Part shown: positions 59,828 to 64,000 of the stretch, one piece after another | Numbering within the stretch: the stretch's first letter is position 1 | Layout of the letters: each line of letters begins with the position of its first letter | Assembly: GCF_003410055.1 (NCBI RefSeq) | Contig: NZ_QUZK01000012.1 | Coordinates: 124,001 to 188,000, forward strand | Direction of reading: 5' to 3' | Origin: Wenzhouxiangella sediminis | GTDB taxonomy: Bacteria; Pseudomonadota; Gammaproteobacteria; Xanthomonadales; Wenzhouxiangellaceae | Length of the DNA: 64,000 nucleotides | The notes under the pieces: model-generated | Databases searched by the model: none | What the model was told of the DNA's origin: nothing | Seen by the model: only the letters and a program-made list of their open reading frames with translations | Translations under genes and position numbers: made by a program

Positions 59828-61201
59828 TCAGCCGTCCTGGCCGTAATGGTCCGGCGTGAAGTCCCGGAAGCGCACGAACTCGCCCTGGAAAGCCAGCTTG
59901 AAGCTGCCCGTAGCGCCGTTACGGTGCTTGCCGATGATGATTTCGGCCGTACCCTTGTCCGCAGAGTCCTCGTTGTAGACCTCGTCGCGGTAGATGAACA
60001 GGATCAGGTCGGCATCCTGCTCGATGGCACCGGATTCGCGCAGGTCGGCCATCTTGGGCCGCTTGTCGGGCCGCTGCTCGAGCGCGCGGTTGAGCTGCGA
60101 CAAGGCGATGACCGGAACATTGAGTTCCTTGGCCAGGGCCTTGAGGCTGCGCGAGATCTCACTGATCTCGTTGGTGCGGTTCTCAGCGCTGCTCGGCACC
60201 TTCATGAGCTGGAGATAGTCGACGAGGATCAGGCCGATGTCGTGCTCGCGCTTCATGCGCCGGGCACGCGCACGCATGTCGGTCGGCGTCAGCGAGGGCG
60301 TCTGATCGATGAAGATGTTGCCCCCCTTGAGCAGCGTCATCGCCGAACGGAGATTGACCCAGTCCTGCCCCTCGAGGCGACCGGTGCGCAGGCGTTCCTG
60401 GTTGATCTGGCCGAGCGAGGAAAACAGGCGCATGACCAGCTGGGTATCCGACATTTCCATCGAAAACACGGCCACCGGTACCTTGTGGCGAATGGCCGCT
60501 CGCTCGGCGATGTTCATGGCGAACGAAGTCTTGCCCATCGAAGGACGGCCGGCGACGATGATCAGGTCGGTGTTCTGCAGGCCCGAGGTCCGCTTGTCCA
60601 GCTCGCTGAAGCCGGTGGCCACTCCGGTCAGATCGCCCTCGTTCTGCTGGAGCTCGTGCAGCAGGTCCATGGCGTTGGCCATCACGTCACGGACGCTGAC
60701 GTAGCCGGAGGCCTTGTGCGCCCCCTGGTCGGCGATGGCGTAGATACGCTGCTCGGCTTCCTCGAGCACGTCCTTGGAGCTCCTGCCGGCCGTCTGGAGC
60801 GCGTTGTCGGCGATCTCGGTGCCGATCTGGATGAGCTGTCGGAGAATCGACTTCTCGCGCACGATGTGCGCATAGCCGGAAGCATTGGCCGGCCCGGGCG
60901 TCTCGTTGGCCAGCATGGTCAGATAGGCGCCGGAATCGACCTTGTCGAGCTTGCCGTGCCGGGCGAACCACTCGGTCACCGTGACCGCGTCGCAGGGCTG
61001 CCCGTCGGCGGCCAGCTCCGAGATGGCCCGGAAGATCAGGCGATGGTTCTCGCGGTAGAAATCGACCTCGTCGACCTGGTCGGCGACCCGGTCCCAGACG
61101 TCCGGGCTGAGCATCAGGGCGCCCAGCAGGGATTGCTCCGCCTCGTTGGAGTTCGGCGGCGCCTTGACGTTGCTCAGGGTGGAAATGCGGGGCTCTGCCA
61201 C
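59828..61201 (-). CDS. dnaB: Replicative DNA helicase DnaB
   Basis: The 457-residue RecA-fold helicase has the N-terminal helical domain (PNSNEAEQSLLGALMLSPDVWD), Walker A AGRPSMGKTSFAMNIAE, Walker B LILVDYLQLM, and the DnaB motifs RLRTGRLEGQDW and ALSQLNRALEQRPDKRP. No intein is present. It follows rplI by 191 bases with a terminator between, and precedes alr. Confidence 0.97.
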   Translation of the reverse strand: MAEPRISTLSNVKAPPNSNEAEQSLLGALMLSPDVWDRVADQVDEVDFYRENHRLIFRAISELAADGQPCDAVTVTEWFARHGKLDKVDSGAYLTMLANETPGPANASGYAHIVREKSILRQLIQIGTEIADNALQTAGRSSKDVLEEAEQRIYAIADQGAHKASGYVSVRDVMANAMDLLHELQQNEGDLTGVATGFSELDKRTSGLQNTDLIIVAGRPSMGKTSFAMNIAERAAIRHKVPVAVFSMEMSDTQLVMRLFSSLGQINQERLRTGRLEGQDWVNLRSAMTLLKGGNIFIDQTPSLTPTDMRARARRMKREHDIGLILVDYLQLMKVPSSAENRTNEISEISRSLKALAKELNVPVIALSQLNRALEQRPDKRPKMADLRESGAIEQDADLILFIYRDEVYNEDSADKGTAEIIIGKHRNGATGSFKLAFQGEFVRFRDFTPDHYGQDG

Positions 61202-61285
61202 GGCTCTCTTGTGTCGGCGTGTTCGGACGCGAAGGATCGCTCAGTATAGTCCCGAATCGGGCATGGCGGTCAACGTCCGGGCAAC

Positions 61286-61350
61286 GAAAAAGCCACCGGG
61301 CCGCCGGCGGGGACGGGCAATTCGCCCGCCGCGCCGGTGGTCCCGGTGGC
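61286..61350 (-). terminator. Terminator between rplI and dnaB
   Basis: On the minus strand GCCACCGGG (61342-61350) pairs with CCCGGTGGC (61292-61300), with a further GC-rich stem inside, followed by TTTTTC. It ends the rpsF-rpsR-rplI transcript 43 bases after rplI. Confidence 0.75.
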
Positions 61351-61392
61351 CAGGGGATGCGAAGCTCGGCCGCGGCGGCCGAGATTCGCCGA

Positions 61393-61848
61393 TCAGCTCT
61401 CGGCCGCGACGACCGTGACCTTGATCTCGGTCTGCACGTCGGCGTGCAGGATCAGGCCGATCGTGAACTCGCCGGGCTCGCGGATCGGGCCTTCGGGCAT
61501 GTCGACCTCGGCCTTCTCCACGGCGTAGCCCATGTCGGTGAGCTTGCCGGCGATCTCATGCGGGTTGATCGAGCCGTACAGGCGCCCTTCCGGGCTGACC
61601 GGCACCTCGAAGCGCACTTCCTCGAGGGCATCGATGGCTTCCTTGCGCGCTTCGGCGGCGGCGAGACGCTCGTCGGCCTGGCGCTGCAGTTCCTCGCGGC
61701 GAGCCTCGAACTTCTCGACGTTGTCCTTGGTGGCCGGAACGGCCAGGCCACGCGGCAGCAGGAAGTTGCGACCGTAACCGGCCTTCACGGTGACCGTGTC
61801 GCCCAGCTCGCCGAGGTTGTAGATGTTTTCAAGCAGAATCAGCTTCAT
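61393..61848 (-). CDS. rplI: 50S ribosomal protein L9
   Basis: The 151-residue protein has the L9 N-domain (MKLILLENIYNLGELGDTVTVKAGYGRNFLLPRGLA), the long connecting helix (VEKFEARREELQRQADERLAAAEA) and the C-domain. It is the third gene of rpsF-rpsR-rplI. Confidence 0.98.
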   Translation of the reverse strand: MKLILLENIYNLGELGDTVTVKAGYGRNFLLPRGLAVPATKDNVEKFEARREELQRQADERLAAAEARKEAIDALEEVRFEVPVSPEGRLYGSINPHEIAGKLTDMGYAVEKAEVDMPEGPIREPGEFTIGLILHADVQTEIKVTVVAAES

Positions 61849-61865
61849 GACGTCACCTCAAGCGA

Positions 61866-62090
61866 TCAGTGGTTGTCGGTGTACGGCAGCAGGGCCAGGT
61901 AACGGGCCCGCTTGATCGCCGCGCTCAACTGGCGCTGGTAGCGCGCCTTGGTGCCGGTGATGCGGCTGGGAACGATCTTGCCGGTTTCGCCGATGAAGTC
62001 CTTGAGCAGCTCCACGTCCTTGTAATCGACTTCCTCGATTCCTTCGGCCGTGAAACGGCAATACTTGCGTCTTCTCATGAATCGTGCCAT
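61866..62090 (-). CDS. rpsR: 30S ribosomal protein S18
   Basis: The 74-residue protein is S18: [64 protein letters not shown]. It binds S6 on the 30S platform. rpsF lies 3 bases upstream. Confidence 0.98.
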   Translation of the reverse strand: MARFMRRRKYCRFTAEGIEEVDYKDVELLKDFIGETGKIVPSRITGTKARYQRQLSAAIKRARYLALLPYTDNH

Positions 62091-62093
62091 GGG

Positions 62094-62576
62094 TCAGCCC
62101 TCCGCCTTGTCCTGTTCGTTGTCGTCGTCCGACTCGTCGCTGTCGTCGCTGTTGTCACTGTCGTCGGAGTCGTCGTCCGAATCAGCGTCACTGTCGTCGC
62201 TGTCATCGCTGTCGTCGGAGCGCTCGCGACGGGCGTTTTCACGCTCGTCCTTGTTCTCCTTGCGCTTGAGCATGACCGACGGCTCGGTCTCGGCCTTGTC
62301 CTTGCGGACGACCAGGTGACGCAGGATGGCGTCGTTGAACTTGAAGATGCTTTCGAGCTCGGCCAGGGTTTCGGCGTCGCACTCGATGTTGAGCATCAGG
62401 TAGTGGGCCTTGTGCAGCTTGGCGATGGTGTATGCCAGCTGGAGGCGGCCCCAGTCCTCGCTGCGGTGGACGCTGCCACCCTTTTCCTCGACCAGGCTAC
62501 GGTAGCGCTCGAGCATACCGGGCACCTGTTCGCTCTGGTCCGGATGGACCAGGAGAACGATTTCATAATGTCGCAT
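62094..62576 (-). CDS. rpsF: 30S ribosomal protein S6 with long Asp/Ser tail
   Basis: The first 110 residues are a normal S6 ([71 protein letters not shown]). The protein then runs on for about 50 residues, of which some 40 are almost only Asp and Ser in SDD repeats, ending NEQDKAEG. E. coli S6 is 131-135 residues and gains a few Glu by RimK; here a polyacidic tail is gene-encoded, giving 160 residues. The start at 62576 has GAGGAG upstream. First gene of rpsF-rpsR-rplI. Confidence 0.96.
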   Translation of the reverse strand: MRHYEIVLLVHPDQSEQVPGMLERYRSLVEEKGGSVHRSEDWGRLQLAYTIAKLHKAHYLMLNIECDAETLAELESIFKFNDAILRHLVVRKDKAETEPSVMLKRKENKDERENARRERSDDSDDSDDSDADSDDDSDDSDNSDDSDESDDDNEQDKAEG

Positions 62577-62694
62577 TGTCGACTCCTCGTGGATTTCCAA
62601 GTCCGGGGATCGGCCCCGGCCTGCAAAGCCCCCGGCCGGCTGACAGTCAGCCGCCGTGGAGCAAGGATTTGCCCGCGGCGCGGACAAGCGGCGT

Positions 62695-62724
62695 ATTGTA
62701 TACCTCCTGGCCGATCCCGGGCAA
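62695..62724 (-). promoter_or_regulatory. Candidate promoter of rpsF-rpsR-rplI
   Basis: The minus strand has TTGCCC (62719-62724) and TACAAT (62695-62700), 18 bases apart, about 120 bases ahead of rpsF. The GC-rich leader between could fold; an S6:S18-binding leader is possible but not shown. Confidence 0.45.
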
Positions 62725-62802
62725 CACCGATACCATCGGCCATTCCGGGCGGACAAGGCGATTCGGCCTGGCCGCCGTCCCCACAAGCGCAAGGACACGA
62801 GC

Positions 62803-64000
62803 ATGCCGGACGAAGACGTCACCGCCGAGGTTCTCACCCTGCAGAACCTTGGCCGCGAAGAGGCCCTGGCGGAAAAACTCGAGGAAACGGCGGTTCAGGA
62901 CATCGCCGGGGCGATGGCGCAGATGCCCGCCGAGAACAGGCTGCAGGTGCTTCGGGCCCTGCCCGACGAGCGCCGCGCCGACGCCTTCTCCTACCTCAGC
63001 CACGGCCTGCAGCGGGAGGTCATCGGCCAGCTCGAGCCCGAAGAAGCCAGGCGCATCCTGCAGGAACTGGTGCCCGACGACCGCACGGCATTCCTCGAGA
63101 GTCTTGCACCGCAGGAACTGGAAGGATTCCTCAAGCTGCTCGGCCCGGAGGATCTCAAGCAATCGCTGAAGCTGCTGGGCTACCCGGAGGAGTCGGTCGG
63201 GCGCTTGATGACGACCCGATTCGTCTCGGTGCGGCCCGAATGGACCGTGACACGCGCGCTTGATCACATCCGGCACGAAGCGCACCGCGGCGAGACAGTC
63301 AATTTCGTTTTCGTCACCGACCAGCGCGGCAAGTTGCTCGACGCCATCCGACTCAAGGATTTCATCCTATCGCGCCAGGATGCCCGCGTGGAGGCCCTCA
63401 TGGACGAGGATGTCATCCACATCGAAGCCGACGCCGACCGCGAACAGGCCGTCCAGACCATCCAGCACTACGACATCAGCACTCTGCCCGTCACCGATCG
63501 CAGCGGCGTGCTGCTCGGAATCGTCACCGTCGACGACATCATGGACGTCGCCGAGGCCGAAATCACCGAGGACTTCCACAAATTCGGTGGCAGCAGCCGG
63601 TTGAACGTTTCCATGCGCGAGGCCAGTCCGGCCTTCCTCTACCGCAAGCGCGTCGGCTGGTTGATGGTGCTGGTCGTCGTCAACCTGTTCAGCGGCCTGG
63701 CCATCGCGCTCTACGAACCGTCGATCCAGGCCGTCATCGGCCTGGTCTTCTTCCTGCCGATGATCATTGCCGGCAGCGGCAACGCGGGGAGCCAATCTGC
63801 GACGCTGATGGTCCGCGCCCTCGCCACGGGCGACGTCGCGGCCTCGGACTGGCTGAAAATGTGGATCAAGGAGCTGTCGGTGGCCGTGATGCTCGGCGTG
63901 ACCATGGCCGCCATGGTGGCGGCCATCGGCGTCTGGCGCGGCGGCCCGGAATCCGGCTACGAACTGGCCCTGGTGGTAGGCTTGGCAATGTTCGCCGTGG
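62803..64000 (+). CDS. mgtE: Magnesium transporter MgtE (cut by right edge)
   Basis: The first 399 residues show the MgtE order: an N domain of helical repeats ([34 protein letters not shown], then [13 protein letters not shown]), tandem CBS domains ([20 protein letters not shown] to [18 protein letters not shown]), the plug helix and the first membrane helices ([52 protein letters not shown]). The N and CBS domains gate Mg2+ flow in response to internal Mg2+. The last helices are outside the window. Confidence 0.95.
   Translation, partial: MPDEDVTAEVLTLQNLGREEALAEKLEETAVQDIAGAMAQMPAENRLQVLRALPDERRADAFSYLSHGLQREVIGQLEPEEARRILQELVPDDRTAFLESLAPQELEGFLKLLGPEDLKQSLKLLGYPEESVGRLMTTRFVSVRPEWTVTRALDHIRHEAHRGETVNFVFVTDQRGKLLDAIRLKDFILSRQDARVEALMDEDVIHIEADADREQAVQTIQHYDISTLPVTDRSGVLLGIVTVDDIMDVAEAEITEDFHKFGGSSRLNVSMREASPAFLYRKRVGWLMVLVVVNLFSGLAIALYEPSIQAVIGLVFFLPMIIAGSGNAGSQSATLMVRALATGDVAASDWLKMWIKELSVAVMLGVTMAAMVAAIGVWRGGPESGYELALVVGLAMFAV

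Overview
The window looks like the chromosome of a GC-rich, free-living gammaproteobacterium near the Xanthomonadales/Chromatiales boundary; Wenzhouxiangella-like is my best guess. I infer this from gene orders (clpS-clpA with convergent infA, hemA-prfA opposite a TPR lipoprotein-lolB, tRNA-Gln-prs, miaB-phoH-ybeY-corC, rpsF-rpsR-rplI-dnaB-alr) and protein style, not from a database search. Both ends are cut inside genes: an MtrB-like porin on the left and mgtE on the right.

Left part (1-15 kb): a decaheme cytochrome/MtrB-type porin pair on the minus strand, arginine deiminase, an AI-2E-family permease and a secreted DUF4397 protein. Next come tRNA-Leu, a poly-gamma-glutamate-type pgsB-pgsC-pgsW operon, a Sel1/TonB-domain protein, tRNA-Cys, tRNA-Gly, infA, clpA and clpS. 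The three tRNAs keep the order of the enterobacterial glyW-cysT-leuZ operon, but the pgs block lies between Cys and Leu.

Middle part (14-30 kb): a two-gene unit of an NMT1-like binding protein overlapping a five-PAS GGDEF-EAL protein. It is followed by a decayed second copy of isocitrate lyase, a three-gene secreted DUF1800/DUF1501/cytochrome c unit, and the intact glyoxylate shunt genes aceB-aceA with a divergent LysR regulator. A lone methyltransferase of lower GC follows.

Central metabolism (29-42 kb): mnmA-hflD-acnA, an inverted-repeat element, a divergent Lrp/Cys-Met lyase pair, a cyclic-nucleotide-binding protein, an acyl-CoA dehydrogenase, a secreted S9 peptidase with a YfcC transporter, and prs with tRNA-Gln.

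Right part (42-64 kb): lolB and a TPR lipoprotein, hemA-prfA-yjbQ, cydABDC (bd oxidase plus its assembly exporter), a DUF4105 protein, corC-ybeY-phoH-miaB, alr-dnaB, and rplI-rpsR-rpsF, where S6 carries a long Asp/Ser tail. mgtE runs off the end.

Together the genes suggest an aerobic or microaerobic protein-, amino-acid- and lipid-consuming heterotroph (peptidase, arginine deiminase, Cys/Met lyase, acyl-CoA dehydrogenase, glyoxylate shunt) with a high-affinity oxidase and possible extracellular electron transfer. I see no CRISPR array, intact insertion sequence, prophage or rRNA gene.
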